DNA from: Epiperipatus broadwayi
Taxonomy: Eukaryota; Onychophora; Udeonychophora; Euonychophora; Peripatidae
DNA length: 64,000 nucleotides
NCBI GenBank assembly: GCA_028023455.1
Contig: JAQFVV010012400.1
Coordinates: 18,256,490-18,320,489, forward strand
Reading direction: 5' to 3'
Every line of letters starts with the position of its first letter. The first letter of the stretch is position 1. This document shows positions 48,831 through 60,609 of this stretch, piece after piece. Below the pieces are notes generated by a model. That model did no database searches, was not told the DNA's origin, and worked only from the letters and a program-made list of their open reading frames with translations. The position numbers and the translations under genes are program-made.

Positions 48831-50032
48831 AAAATAAAGTGTGTTAACTTAAGCAAACAGAGTACTTTGCACTGCGATTAAATACTATCACATAAACGTA
48901 ATAATATTGCTTGGACATCTAAACTTATTTTTAGGCAGCCACAACATATACGCATCTATTGTTAAACTTATGGACACCGTATTAGCAAATTATATATATT
49001 ATTAAAGTAATTGCCTTTTCATAAAAATTTAGTGAAAAAAAATCTAAAATTTTATGCTGTTATTTTAAAAACCTTTCCTTAATCGCATTTGATTGGAACC
49101 TATTGTAGGCTAATCCCCCCCCCCCCAAAAAAAAATGAAACTAATATACACAATATATTTTGTATATAAATTTTTCTTTCAAATGACAAATGAGATAGTT
49201 AATTGGTAGATACTATGACTGCAGGTAATGTCTCTTGATCATCGTCAATTAAGTTTGCAATTGTTTGTTAATGCTTTAACAATTTATTTTACAATCTCAA
49301 ATATATGTGTGTGTGAAAATGAATACATTGAGTATATTTAGTATGCGTTTGTATATATATACACTCTTATATACGTATAAAAAAGTTTCAAGGCATAGTG
49401 ATTTAGTGCATCTACCTGACGCTATTATGAATTCATCAAATATAAGTCAGGTAAACTTTGGAAAAAATTTTCGGATTACAAACAGAATTGATTTTTTTTT
49501 TTTTTTTTTCAAATAGTCAATCCATATCTATTTAGTGTTGGTAGATAAATGAATATCATGTTAATATGGATTTGGTTATATGACTGATGATGATTGGCTG
49601 TAAAAACAAAAACAAAATTATAATATGAAGATTTTCACTATTTATACATATATGCCATAGTCTTATGACATATATATGACTGTAGAAAGTGGACTGTTAT
49701 TAATTGAAAGAAAACACATTGATCCCATTTTGAGGCACTACAAATCCAGGCAAAACAAATTCCACATGTGCACTCCATATATATTTTGTTATTGCAGTGA
49801 TTGTTACTAAGTGTTCATTCATATTGTAAGTGAATGTGGGTAGAGTATTCACCAACGCATATCAGCCAATATAAGACTTTTAAACTTCTGACTAAAATCA
49901 AAAAGACATCTTAATATTTCTTTTCGGTTACCTTATAATTCTTAGCTGAAACATTATTTGGGTTTTCTCAAAGGCAGGATGGAAATATTTATATTTATAG
50001 TCATGACAAACAAATTATGATTTTTTTTCCAG
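48831..50032. other. presumed first intron, AT-rich
   Basis: Contains C10A9 near 49117-49137 and T-runs. A T8CC tract followed by AG at 50031-50032 is a plausible acceptor. Confidence 0.4.
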
Positions 50033-50280
50033 TAAGAGACTGTAATGCCAAGGCATTGGTGGGATACGTCAGAGAGCTTAAAAATGTTATGATTGAAGAA
50101 TTACATTTTCATTCACTTACGATCATTTCTATGGCTACTTAGGACAATAAGACATTTCTAAGTGAAGGAAGATTGTCTGAATTCGAAGAACTGGCTAATA
50201 ATAATTGGTAGTGTTTGACTATGTAAAGTTAGAAGAAAAAAATGAAGAGATCAGTGATTTAAAAATTAGATATAGTATTT
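50033..50280 (+). pseudogene. exon-like fragment, broken, possible exon 2
   Basis: After a good acceptor (TTTTTTTTCCAG) one frame reads VRDCNAKALVGYVRELKN.MIEELHFHSLTIISMAT in short blocks, a stop (TAG at about 50140), then DNKTFLSEGRLSEFEELANNNW. A 1-nt shift later it reads VFDYVKLEEKNEEISDLKIRYS to a stop. The low stop density and charged composition look coding. Its phase fits the 48791 donor (G|TA gives Val). I do not recognise the protein, and it does not resemble the second part of an ANF-receptor domain. It may be an unrelated relic. Confidence 0.4.
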
Positions 50281-51600
50281 AAATATAAATATTATAAACA
50301 TAAGTTAAGTGGAAGTTATTATTTAAACAATGGAAAAACAACATTATAGAGATTGATTTTATACTAGGTAGAGTTTCAGAATTAGTTATTCGGCTTAAAG
50401 GAAGATAACAAATGTAGATAATTCAGAATTATGCTATAAATGTTTCTATTCTAAACAATAAGCGAAACAGAAGAATTTTACTTAGGTATACAAAATATTT
50501 TGGCTTAGACCATTTACAAGTAATTGTAAACTACTACAAAAACAATTTGCTGTTCTTTATTTTTCTCTTAATAATGAAAAACTTAATTCAGAATAATTAT
50601 AATGTTTTGGCCAAATCTTAATAGCTGTCCTCAGAAAGTACAATAAAATTTTGAAAATTGAAAATAAAAATAATAAACCATAATTGTATAAAATATAAAA
50701 TGCACTAAAATGCACAAATACACAAAGCTGAAGACAAAGAAATATTAATACAGATTGATACAAGCTAAATATCTGTATCTAGCTATGTAGCTAAGCGCTT
50801 TCGAGTGCCAGAGTCCTCATATTCATAGCCACCTAAAGTCTAAACTCTTTGGTCATAATTGTATAAATAAATTCGAAACATTTAAATACATTTATCAACC
50901 ATATTATGGACATTATCTATCATATGTATGTAAGTCAGTTACTGAATTTCAAGCTTTTATAATAAATGAGCAATTCTTTATTAATAATGTGTAAAATCTT
51001 AAATAACAATTACTAAATAAAGAACAAATAAGAATTAATAAAACAATCAAATAATGCACACATATTTAGTGCATTACCAAGTGTAAGAGATAAGAAGTGG
51101 GAAAATGATTGAATACAGTTGATTAATTAATTTCTATATGTGCTATAAAAATTATATAATTTAGCATAATAATAAAAGATAAAATGATGTCTAGAGTTTA
51201 TAATTGTTTTATTGATTTTTCCCTTCATTTGTATTTATAATTAAAATTTGCATCTGTGTAATGAAGTGGTTTCTTTCTTCTTTATAACCCAAATCTGAGT
51301 GCACTTTCAGTGAAATCACCAGAATCTTAGTTCTCTAAGTTAATTATTGCTGCTTCTTTATTTACATGGTAATGTAATATCTGTGCATTTTAATTTAAAT
51401 TATGGGAACTTCACCAAAAGTGTACTCAGCTTTAGGCTATAAAGAAGAAAGAGCACTTCATTACACAGATGAACAGATTAACAAATGAAGGAAAATTTGA
51501 ATTATTTGTTTATAAACTGTAAATGTGAAAATGGATACAAAATTACTAATGCAAAATACACTTTAATATTTGTAAAAGCTTAATCTTGAATAGCATAAAA
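50281..51600. other. AT-rich non-coding stretch
   Basis: A direct pair CATAATTGTATAAA (50681 and 50855) flanks about 160 bp and might mark an old small insertion. No gene was recognised. Confidence 0.4.
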
Positions 51601-51601
51601 A

Positions 51602-51719
51602 ATTTCATTTGAATTTTTTTTATATGTCTAAGCATTTACTGGGAAGCGCACCTTGGCCAACTGCTTGGAAGGCAGCTATGCTAACTGCTAGGCCACCAAC
51701 GATTGACATTTCATTTGAA
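51602..51719 (-). mobile_element. tRNA-derived SINE with TSD, short variant
   Basis: The minus-strand body (51614-51707) has GTCAATCGTTGGTGG, A box TGGCCTAGCAGTTAG and an A-rich tail. About 12 bp are missing in the variable-arm/T-arm region, so the B box is reduced to GGTGCGCTTCC. It is flanked by ATTTCATTTGAA at 51602-51613 and 51708-51719. Confidence 0.8.
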
Positions 51720-51778
51720 AGTTACAATGATTTTTGTGTAAAATAATATAGTAAAATAAAAGTTTGTATTTATTCATT

Positions 51779-52060
51779 GTACTTTAAACACTTTTTAGCA
51801 AAAACCTTTTATTGTACATATATGCACACACAATCTTACATTTCAACTGTCCTGCAGTCTTCTTCAGAGCTACTTTTATTATGCAATCTTAAGTTTCAAC
51901 TGTCCTGCAATATTTTTCAGAGCCACTTTTATTCAATTTTTTACTTTTAAAAAATTGAATAAAAGTGGCTCTGAAGAAGACTGCAGGACAGTTGAAATGT
52001 AAGATTGTGTATGCATATATGTACACTAAAAGATTTTTGCTAAAAAGGGTTTAAAGTACT
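51779..52060. repeat. palindromic element, two direct pieces plus an inverted arm
   Basis: The left side has two tandem pieces (each with CAACTGTCCTGCA). The right arm 51946-52060 is the inverse of the first, ending TTTAAAGTAC against GTACTTTAAA. The plus-strand right arm holds CTGAAGA (51971), a 5-bp hairpin GACTG-CAGGA-CAGTT, and GAAA (51994-51997), which looks like half a hammerhead core. Related element at 54926. Confidence 0.75.
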
Positions 52061-53153
52061 GTGAATAAATTGCATTTATATATGATATTATAGCAAAATA
52101 AAGGAAGTGGTGAGTTTGGTAATATTTCTGAAAATTTGTAATGTTTAAAGAAGGATTTTGATCTAAAAGAGTAAAAATTTAAATGATTTTAAATCCATTA
52201 AAATGATTAGTTTATTAGTAAGATAAAGAGCTTCTGAAATATGTTTGAAGTAGATAAATTTGTTTTTGGATATAAAAAAAGAATGTAAAACGTTCTGACT
52301 AGATAATACTTTTAATAATTTATATAAACAGTAAATATAATAATAATGGCAATTAGTTTCTGTAAGTGTGAATACAATGGAAATAATAGTGATAATAACT
52401 TAAACATTTGGAATGGGGGCATATGATTATATGCCAAGAGTATCGGGATTAAAAAGTTAATTTAAATTATTTAATAGAGACTAAGAAAAAAACTAAAATA
52501 TAGCAACATTATAATGCCAAAAATTCAAAAGTTTACAAACATAAAATAAATGTGAAACATAAAAAGTTTCATATTAAAATATTAAGAGTGTAATATTAAT
52601 TATAAAGAAAACTCTGTTTTAATTAATTAAATCAATTTATACTTTAAAGTTAGTAGTCTAATATGCTACATGAGGAAAGTATTTATAAAATTAATTTCTG
52701 CTACATTTGAATTTTCAACTGTAGTAAAATCAGAAACCTATTTTTAAATGACTTTATAAATTAATTAAAAATAAGTTTTAATTTTTGAATTTTGATTTTA
52801 ATTTGTATAATCACCGTTTAATGTTACTTCTATTTATTTTTTGTTAACGTATTCAAGGGACAATTAATTTCCGCGAATATAACGTCGAAATTGTTATTTA
52901 AAATTTGTATTTAAAAGTTGTATTTTATAAAAGACAATTTAAGTATGAATTTAAATGTTTATAAACATTTATTTATTTATTTATAGATAATTGTGATATC
53001 TGCCATATTTTGTTTCAAGTTTCCCTCTTGTATATCATACATCACATATAAACTTTAATTAAAATAGAATACATATTGTTTATTGAACTGCAAGTTTACG
53101 GTACTTTTACCAATACATACACATATATAATATGAATGTTTTTTTATATGTGT
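52061..53153. other. AT-rich non-coding stretch
   Basis: Nothing was recognised. Confidence 0.4.
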
Positions 53154-53760
53154 TGACCTGATACAAATGGAACGAACAGTATGGATTGCCCATGAGATAG
53201 AGATTCTATTTAGCTAAAGTCAAATTCGATAATAAATAAAATCAGTATACATAAATTGAAACAGACTTTATGTGCTTATGATCAATAATCCCCAAATTAT
53301 ACCAATTCATTTTTATAAGAAATCAGTAAGAAATGCTAATTCTTATTGAAGTAATGAATCCTGGAATAACTATTTAAATACCATTTGATTTATATACATG
53401 TGAGATCCCAAGGTTTAAATTATGTATTAGTTAAAGTTTATTGATCTATATATGTATTGCTTATAATTAGTATTCTCAATTTGTTGAGTAAATAATATTT
53501 AGGATTGATAATTCAATATAATGTCAACAATAATTTATTTACAGTAAGTAACAATAGACAAATATCCGATTAATGGTATGATAAAGAAACGGTGTGAATC
53601 TATGATTGTGTTAGGTCAACAGACTTATCTTTTATAACCAGAAGAAAATATTTATATTTACAATTTAATGTTCATTAAAGGAATATAAAATGACAAGAAC
53701 TCTTTAACTTATTATGACTTAATACAAGAAAATCTAAATAAACTATTTATAAAATATCTA
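53154..53760 (-). repeat. 3' LTR of the minus-strand retroelement
   Basis: The full-length LTR of about 600 bp serves as the uninterrupted reference for the split LTR at 58.0-60.4 kb. The plus-strand left edge is TGACCTGATACAAATG. Confidence 0.7.
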
Positions 53761-54925
53761 GATAATAGTTACTTATAATTCCGAATAATTATTATTTTCT
53801 CCTAGTTGTGTTTATGTTCATTTATTCATCTCAAGAAAACTCACATAAATCTTGAACAACTTTTCAAATGAATATAGTAAGATCCCAATGAAGCATTTAG
53901 CTATTTTCAGTGGGTGACATTATTTGATAACTATAATTATAATTTAATTTTCATAGTCCAAGAGAATTATCTAATATCCATAAAACAATAACGATCTGAA
54001 GGTATTAGAAGAAACTTATTCTCATTAGAATATAATACAATTTCATTTGGCAATAGTAATACATTCAAATAATTATTACTATATATTAGATGCAGCTAAA
54101 TTTTAATTTTCAAGAGATCCATTCAGTCTTGCTATCATAATTATTTTAAGAGAGTAATCATTATTCTATCTGTTACGATATGTTCTTATCTTTGAATATA
54201 AGACTACACATGCAAGCACAATATGGTTTTATAATAGACTTGGTCAATATGCATAAAGCAGATAATCCAACAGCTGGCATTAAAATATATTAACAAGAAT
54301 GAATAAAATCAAAAGACTGATGACCCTTCTTTAAATAATTATTCTGTTTTTATATATAAGCATTATTCCTTAGTTTCCTTAACATTGTTATTGGTTTTAT
54401 TTCTGAGAACTCGTATACATATACACACACATACATATAAATATTATCTAGGGTTAAAAAATATTTGAACATTTACATTGACATTAAGATGAGATTTTCC
54501 TGAACACGATGTTTATGATATTTTGATTAGTATCAAGCCATTGTTTTAGATTTTGTTTGTTTGAAAAGTAAATGACAAATTTTTTAGTCAGCTATGTGGT
54601 AAGTTTCCTTTATATAACTCTTCATAAAAGTATACTACAACTTATAAAAAAAAAAAAATTCTATGAAGAGAACAAAAATACTGGGTTTTTGTTTTTCAAG
54701 ACAGTGGCTCTCCTTTTCTTATTTCCAAAAGAATGAAGTGAATACCATTAGCATTGTTGTAATTTAATTCCTTCACACTTGCCTTTTCAAATTTATCACA
54801 TGATTACTATTATTAATTAATACATTTCAAAATATCAGTCATACACATTCATGTGAACATATTCATGCACACAAAATATACCAAAATTACAATTTTCTTT
54901 ATTTTGCTCTAATTTCCTATGAATA

Positions 54926-55160
54926 CAATTTATCCAAACCACTTCAAACCCTTTTTAGCAAAACTCTTTATTTGTATATGTATACATACACCTATGTTTT
55001 GACTATCCTGCAGTCTTCTTCAGAGCTAGTTCACTTTAATCTCTTAAAAAAGTAAACTGGCTCTGAAGAAGACTGCAGGACAGTCGAAATGTAGGTGTAT
55101 ATATATGTGTACAAATAAAGAGTTTTGCAAAAAAGTGTTTGAAGTGGTTTGGATAAATTG
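54926..55160. repeat. 235-bp near-perfect palindrome inside the LTR element
   Basis: It starts CAATTTATCCAAACCACTTC and ends with the inverse. The arms share CCTGCAGTCTTCTTCAGAGC, and the centre is near 55042. The plus strand holds CTGAAGA (55063-55069), hairpin GACTG-CAGGA-CAGTC (55071-55085) and GAAA (55086-55089). It shares this core and the CAAATAAAGAGTTTTGC-like arm with the 51.8-kb element. It may derive from terminal repeats of Penelope-like elements. Confidence 0.8.
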
Positions 55161-56070
55161 TTCACAAAATATAGTTTGTTATATATTTATTTATGTACTT
55201 ATTGAAATACATGTGTATAAATGTGACTTTAAAGGAAAGGAGAATGGATCATAAGTATTGTATATTCTAAAATATTGATGGTAAATCTTTTAAATAAAAT
55301 GTATGGAATATCAACTCTGAATTTATTCACAGATAATGTATACATAAGGTGAAATGAGGAAAACATTTCTCAATGGCTAACAATCATCATAAAATAATAA
55401 GTTAATCTTTAGTATATATAAAAAAAATTATAATTATATATATGATTATATTTGGTTGGGACATGCCAGATGACACATATCCCTCCCACTACAAAAAAAA
55501 TTATCTTTATATCCTAAATATTGTTAGTGAAACATTGCTCTATAGTTTTGAAGTTTCTAAGCTGTGAGCTTTACACAAAAATTTCCTTTATTAAAGTGAT
55601 AAATTTAATTTAAGGAATCATATACATATAAATTCTTATTCATCACTAAAGAACTTGCTCAATAATGTTTACATGAATTCTAGCTATTAAAACATTCCTT
55701 TTAAATTCAATGGAATACTTACAAAATGATTTTATTAATTTATCCCCTTTATATAAAAACATCTACACATGTGTGATATAGTTGACTTTAAATACTATGT
55801 GTAGGATTTTAGCATTATTTTAACTCTGTATGTTTTATTAGTGACTTTTCCTTCTTTCATTACTATATAATCATTGGTCTTGTCTTAAGTCTTTAATTAA
55901 GATTGAGTGTACATTTTTCTTTACTCCTTTAAAATTTAAGCTTACCTAAAATTTTACTCACTTTTGGTTACCTTTGATTGAATACTCAAATAGAATATCC
56001 CCAAACACAAAAGACTGTGCAGCCTTTCATCTGATGTCTACTACATTCACTCTTTCTTTTACATTCAAAT

Positions 56071-56488
56071 TTATAAAATGATTTGCTCAGCCCTATGTTC
56101 TACATCTGTTTTAACATATTTCCCACATGCATGTAGTTCATGAATCTTCAAAGATTTCTTAACTCTAATTTTGTACTTACACTTTTTGCATGTTAATTGG
56201 CATGAGAGGTACTTAAAATATGATCTTGTTTTGAACCAAGCCACACTTACTCCAATAATCTTTATAGTCACCAGGATGATCTTTGATATGCTGCCCTAAG
56301 TAATATCTATTATCCATTGCAAACAAACATTTATGGTGCTTAATCTTTCCAGTATCATAAGTTACCTGAAAGCTTGTAAACTTTTTTATATCATCTGTCT
56401 CATGACTGCAATTCAAGTATTTTAATTTTTTAACTAATTTATTATATGCTTTGTTCTGATAGTTGCTTATATCTTCTATTACTTCCAA
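56071..56488 (-). pseudogene. Cys/His-rich, zinc-finger-like reading frames in the LTR element
   Basis: Two overlapping frames (56488-56213 and 56271-56071) meet in a probable frameshift. The first has HHKCLFAMDNRYYLGQHIKD and DYWSKCG. The second has LTCKKCKYKIRVKKSLKIHE followed by HAC, a Cys-x2-Cys-x12-His pattern like a C2H2 finger. The spacing is imperfect. The function is unknown: it could be a nucleocapsid-like part of gag or a captured zinc-finger gene. Confidence 0.45.
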
Positions 56489-57376
56489 TTTCTAACTACA
56501 TTCAAAGTAATAAAAGTTAAAACCTGTTTTGTATAATTTGTTTAACCTCTTAATAAATTTAATATTTGTAGAGTCATTATTGCGAAGTATTCTTTCATGT
56601 TTATGCCCAATTTTGTGTCATTTAGTTTTATAATTACAAAAGGAGTGCTCAAGTGGCTTTCTAAGAGATGGTTTAGATTGGTGTTTAATAAAAGTGTCCT
56701 CCTTACTATATATTTGAGTTTCTATTTAGAACATGTATTCTCATTCTGCACTTATGATGATAATTATGTCAGTGATTAATGGTCACTGGAACATTAAAAC
56801 TGATATGGGTTATCCTTTTGATGTAGGGCCTATTTGGGAAACTATATAGCTTACATTTTGAACTTATATCATCATCTATATCATTATTATTACTACAAAG
56901 TGATAGGCCAAACCTTTTCAGCATCATGCTAATTAGATTTTCTTCTTCGCTTTGCATCTACAATGATTTTGCTTATTTAAATGGGAGGTTTATGATTCCT
57001 AATCTAATAATACCCCTTTTGCTGGTTATTGTGGAACTCTGATTTGACCCATTTGTCTCTTATCTGAAATCTTATAAAATTTATCTTGTATGATTGTTTC
57101 ATTACCTTCTAACATCATAGTGCATATTTTTATATTTCTTATTAATACTCCAAGCTCTTTTAAATTTCTTCAGTGAAATTCTTATTTCACTTTCAAACTG
57201 GTTCAATCCTTTTACTAACTTGTGGTACTTGATCCTCGGGTTTATTATAATATTCTTGACCTCTACCTGTACCTTAATTTTAAAAATTTCTTCAAATTTC
57301 TCTAGGATTGTCTTATTTATTTTTTAGTCTTTTGGTATCTTCACTCAACTCTCCAAATCTTACATTACATCTTTTT

Positions 57377-57757
57377 TCAGATTTTTTTATCTAGATACTG
57401 ATTAAATTCTTCAAATATTGCTTCAGAAGTATTGAACCTATTCCTAAATTCATTTCTCAATTCCTTAAAATCTGCCCTTAGCTCTATTATCTCATCTATG
57501 AGTTCCTTAGACTCAGTTTTTGTTATTTTAAAATTTTCACTGGATTCTATTTTTTGCTCTTCCAATTTTTTATTTAATACTTCAAAACTTTTACTGGAGT
57601 TTACCTTTAATTCTTTTACAGTAATATCCACTTTAGCATTCATCTTCTTTGAATATGCATCCATTTTGCTTTCAAGAGTCTCAAATTTTATAAGCATTAT
57701 TCTCACTAAGTCTGAGACACTTGTCTCAGATGCTACTTCTAAATTAGTGGCCTCCAT
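57377..57757 (-). CDS. gag-like coiled-coil protein of the LTR element
   Basis: The 126-residue frame starts MEATNLEVASETSVSDLVRI about 250 bp after the primer-binding site, where gag is expected. The rest is almost all coiled-coil-like: KFETLESKMDAYSKKMNAK, LNKKLEEQKIESSENFK, ELIDEIIELRADFKELRNEF. It ends at 57377. Downstream frames toward 56960 still look coding in pieces but are broken. The open frame on the opposite strand (57432-57779) is its shadow. Assignment as gag is by position and composition only. Confidence 0.55.
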   Translation of the reverse strand: MEATNLEVASETSVSDLVRIMLIKFETLESKMDAYSKKMNAKVDITVKELKVNSSKSFEVLNKKLEEQKIESSENFKITKTESKELIDEIIELRADFKELRNEFRNRFNTSEAIFEEFNQYLDKKI

Positions 57758-58006
57758 AATGATAAATATATTATGTTAAACAATATAAGAAAATATTTAT
57801 ATGAACAACTAATATTCCATCTTTGACATCTACTCACAAACAAACTATATTGATCAAGGCCTTTAAAAATATATTAACCAAGTGTTCAAAAAAATTATAT
57901 ACCATTTTTATTTTATTAGAATCACTAATTATATGAAATAGTCAATGATGTTTCATATATGTTAGATATATACAGTTCATCTCAAGTACTAGTGTTTTGT
58001 AATTGA

Positions 58007-58024
58007 GCCCCATATTGGGTGCCA
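58007..58024 (-). promoter_or_regulatory. primer-binding site of the LTR element
   Basis: The minus strand reads TGGCACCCAATATGGGGC four bases after the LTR end ...GGTACA. This is one or two changes from the TGGCGCCCAA..GGGGC sites of many insect LTR elements, complementary to a tRNA 3' end. Confidence 0.75.
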
Positions 58025-58443
58025 AAACTGTACCAGTATAAATGAGACAAATAATATGAATTTCCCACAATATAGACTTTATTTAACTAAAGTCAAATTT
58101 TATAATAAATAAAATCTGTATATATAAAATGAAATAGACATAATATGTTTATGATCATAAATTCCTAAATTATACCAAAACATTTTAATAAAAAATAAGT
58201 TAGTAAGAAATGCTAACTCTTATGGAAATAATGAATCCTGGAATAATTTAAATACCACCTGAGTTATATACATGTGAGATTTTAAGGTTTAAATTATGTA
58301 TTAGCTAAATTCTACTGATATATATATATATATATAGTATTCTCAGTTTATTGAGTAAATAATATTGAGAGACTGATAACTCAATATAATATCAACAATA
58401 ATTTATTTACAATAAGTAACCATAGACAAATATCATATTAATA

Positions 58444-60177
58444 GGTAGAATCTTTGTAGTGCAATCTGTACATGTAAAAGCTGATTCATTAAAATTTTGT
58501 CTTCTTTTTTAAATTGCACAAAAACTATAAGCACAATATCATCAGAAATTGCAGCAATCATTGCTGCTTAATTCCATCTTTAAAATGATGTATTACAATT
58601 TGAAATTGACTAACATTTGATTTTTTTACTAATATTTTTATTAATAGGTGCATTTAATTTTTTTCTTTTCTGGTCATTTTACTAGTTTACATGAGGATGA
58701 TAAAGGCAGAAAATCTTTATCATCTTTATAAGTTAATAAAATAGATTAAAAATATGCTGATTATTCACACGTTAAGGCCTTCAACATGATATAAATGTAA
58801 TCATGAAATATTGGTCGTAAGTATTAATTTTAATTACTTGAAAAATATTTAAAATTTTATTATTATTTAATAAATGACATTAATTTATTAATTTGTTTGT
58901 ATTGGTGTAACTGTATACTATATAAATTATATAATATTAAATCATTTACACTATTATACGGTATATAAATTTGTATTCAAATATAACAAAAGTGGTTTAT
59001 TTACAATGTAATTTTGTGTCTCTGATTCAATTTTGAGGCAACCTTATTTTATAGAGATAATGATTCTCAAATAGTTTAATAATTTATTAGTTTGTTTATA
59101 TTTGTATTAGTGTGTTTGTGTTTGCTCTTACATCATGTTTTTGTATAACAAGTAATGATTTAAATATATAGAGCAGTGCAATGTAAGTTTTAAAAACTGA
59201 TAATCAGAAGATTGCAGATTGCAATTGACAAAAGCAATCACAAATTTTACTGGGCATAGTGCTATGTGAAAATAAACACTTAAAACCAATAAAGAGAGAT
59301 TTCAAATAGTGTGTGTGTGTAGTGGTAGCCACTATGGTTATGCATATACTACATGGAATTGTGTGCAGGCAAAGAATCAAATTCTTATTTTTGTCTATGC
59401 CTTGATACTCATGCTGTGGAGTCAGTAGTTTTGCCACATCTTGCATCACATTATTTTCAAGTCTATAGCTAGCAAATGAGCTATATGCAAATAAATTATA
59501 TTTATGTGGGACAATAAATATAAGAAGATAGCATCACCAGTGTGCATAAAGAATATAAACATCACTGATGTATGCAAAAAATATATAAAATGAAGAGATG
59601 AAACTCATTTTATCAGTGATACAGACAGTAGCCTACAATTTCTAGCTTTAGATAGACAATAAGCCAATTGTTATGATGACAAATGTATATCCATCTTCTG
59701 GAAATGATTTTTTTGTATCTTTTATTAGGATGAATCTTTTTCTTATAGACACCTTTGAGATTTGTTAACTTTTGGGATACAAAATAAAAATGAAGATTTC
59801 TTATGCGACTAGTTTTGAAGATTCTGAAACTATGGATTATCTCAGGTAAGAAGTATTATATATGGTTTGAAAGACAATTTTGTAAGAAATACAAAGAAAT
59901 TATCAATGAAGATGTAATTTAAACTTAGTTGTGATAAATTAGAAATTATGAATGAAAAATAAAGTAGTAATTATGTCGGATGTTGAAATTTTTTTTTTAC
60001 CTTATTTTTTAATTGGTTACCACTATTTGTCTTAGACTTATCATTTTCCTTAATTTTTCTCGTTTCTACTAATATAAAGTTTTTTGCCTCTAACATTATT
60101 AAAACTAAAATTATTGTGAAAATTGTGTCTCAAGTCAGTTTTTTAAAAAATTCAATATGGCACTTGCAGAATCAACC
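58444..60177. mobile_element. 1.73-kb insertion within the 5' LTR, possible TIR element
   Basis: The LTR sequence stops at 58443 (TATTAATA) and resumes at 60178 (AATTAATG), compared with uninterrupted GATTAATGG near 53565. The ends GGTAGAATCTTTGTAGTGC and (inverse) GGTTGATTCTGCAAGTGC are imperfect inverted repeats. Flanks match 6 of 8, compatible with an eroded 8-bp target duplication. No transposase was recognised; an 81-codon frame at 59204-59449 has no motif. Confidence 0.55.
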
Positions 60178-60387
60178 AATTAATGATATAATAAAGAAAC
60201 AATATTTCAAAATAAAATAATTGTATAAGTGTTAGGACCTATGATAATGTTAGGACAACAGACTTATCTTTCATAATTAGGACAAAATATTTATATCTAC
60301 AATTTAATGTTCATTAAAGGAATATAAAATAAGAACTCTTTAACTTATTATGACTTACTACAATACAAGAAAGTCTAAATAAGCTAT

Positions 60388-60609
60388 TTATATAATACTT
60401 ATCATCACATGATCACTATTTTTTGCAGTGCTCTCACATCCAAGGCTCCTCACTGTCGAAAGCCACAAGCTAGAAACTAGTCTAGGGATATTGGATGAAT
60501 AGGCACTAGATAGGAATTTTATGCACAAGCCTTCTGGCATCCATTGATTACTCTGGCTTCCACTGAATGTTACTACTGTATGGAGAGTTTTTCCTGTTAT
60601 ATAATACTT
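60388..60609 (+). mobile_element. family A single-unit insertion with TSD
   Basis: A 196-bp partial unit (60401-60596) runs inverted relative to 5.4 kb and ends at the family terminus (ACTGTATGGAGAGTTT). It is flanked by TTATATAATACTT at 60388-60400 and 60597-60609, a perfect 13-bp target-site duplication. This shows that a single partial unit can also insert. Confidence 0.85.
60447..60488 (+). ncRNA. hammerhead-like motif, box mutated
   Basis: The box reads CUGUCGA (A6U and U7C), which should disable the core. Helix II AGC/GCU, GAAA, ACUAGU and GUC are kept. Helix I is UAGGGA/UCCUCA, five of six. Confidence 0.5.

Larger units (their letters stand above)
53154..60400 (-). mobile_element. old minus-strand LTR retroelement without recognisable pol
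   Basis: The 3' LTR lies at about 53154-53760. The 5' LTR lies at 58029-58443 and continues at 60178 to about 60400 after an insertion. LTR landmarks shared by both are TGAATCCTGGAATAA, TATATACATGTGAGAT, ATTTATTTACA.TAAGTAAC and ACAATTTAATGTTCATTAAA. A primer-binding site follows the 5' LTR. The 4.3-kb interior has a gag-like frame and zinc-finger-like frames but no protease, RT or integrase motifs that I could find. LTRs differ by about 20%, so the insertion is old. The upper boundary is approximate. Confidence 0.75.
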
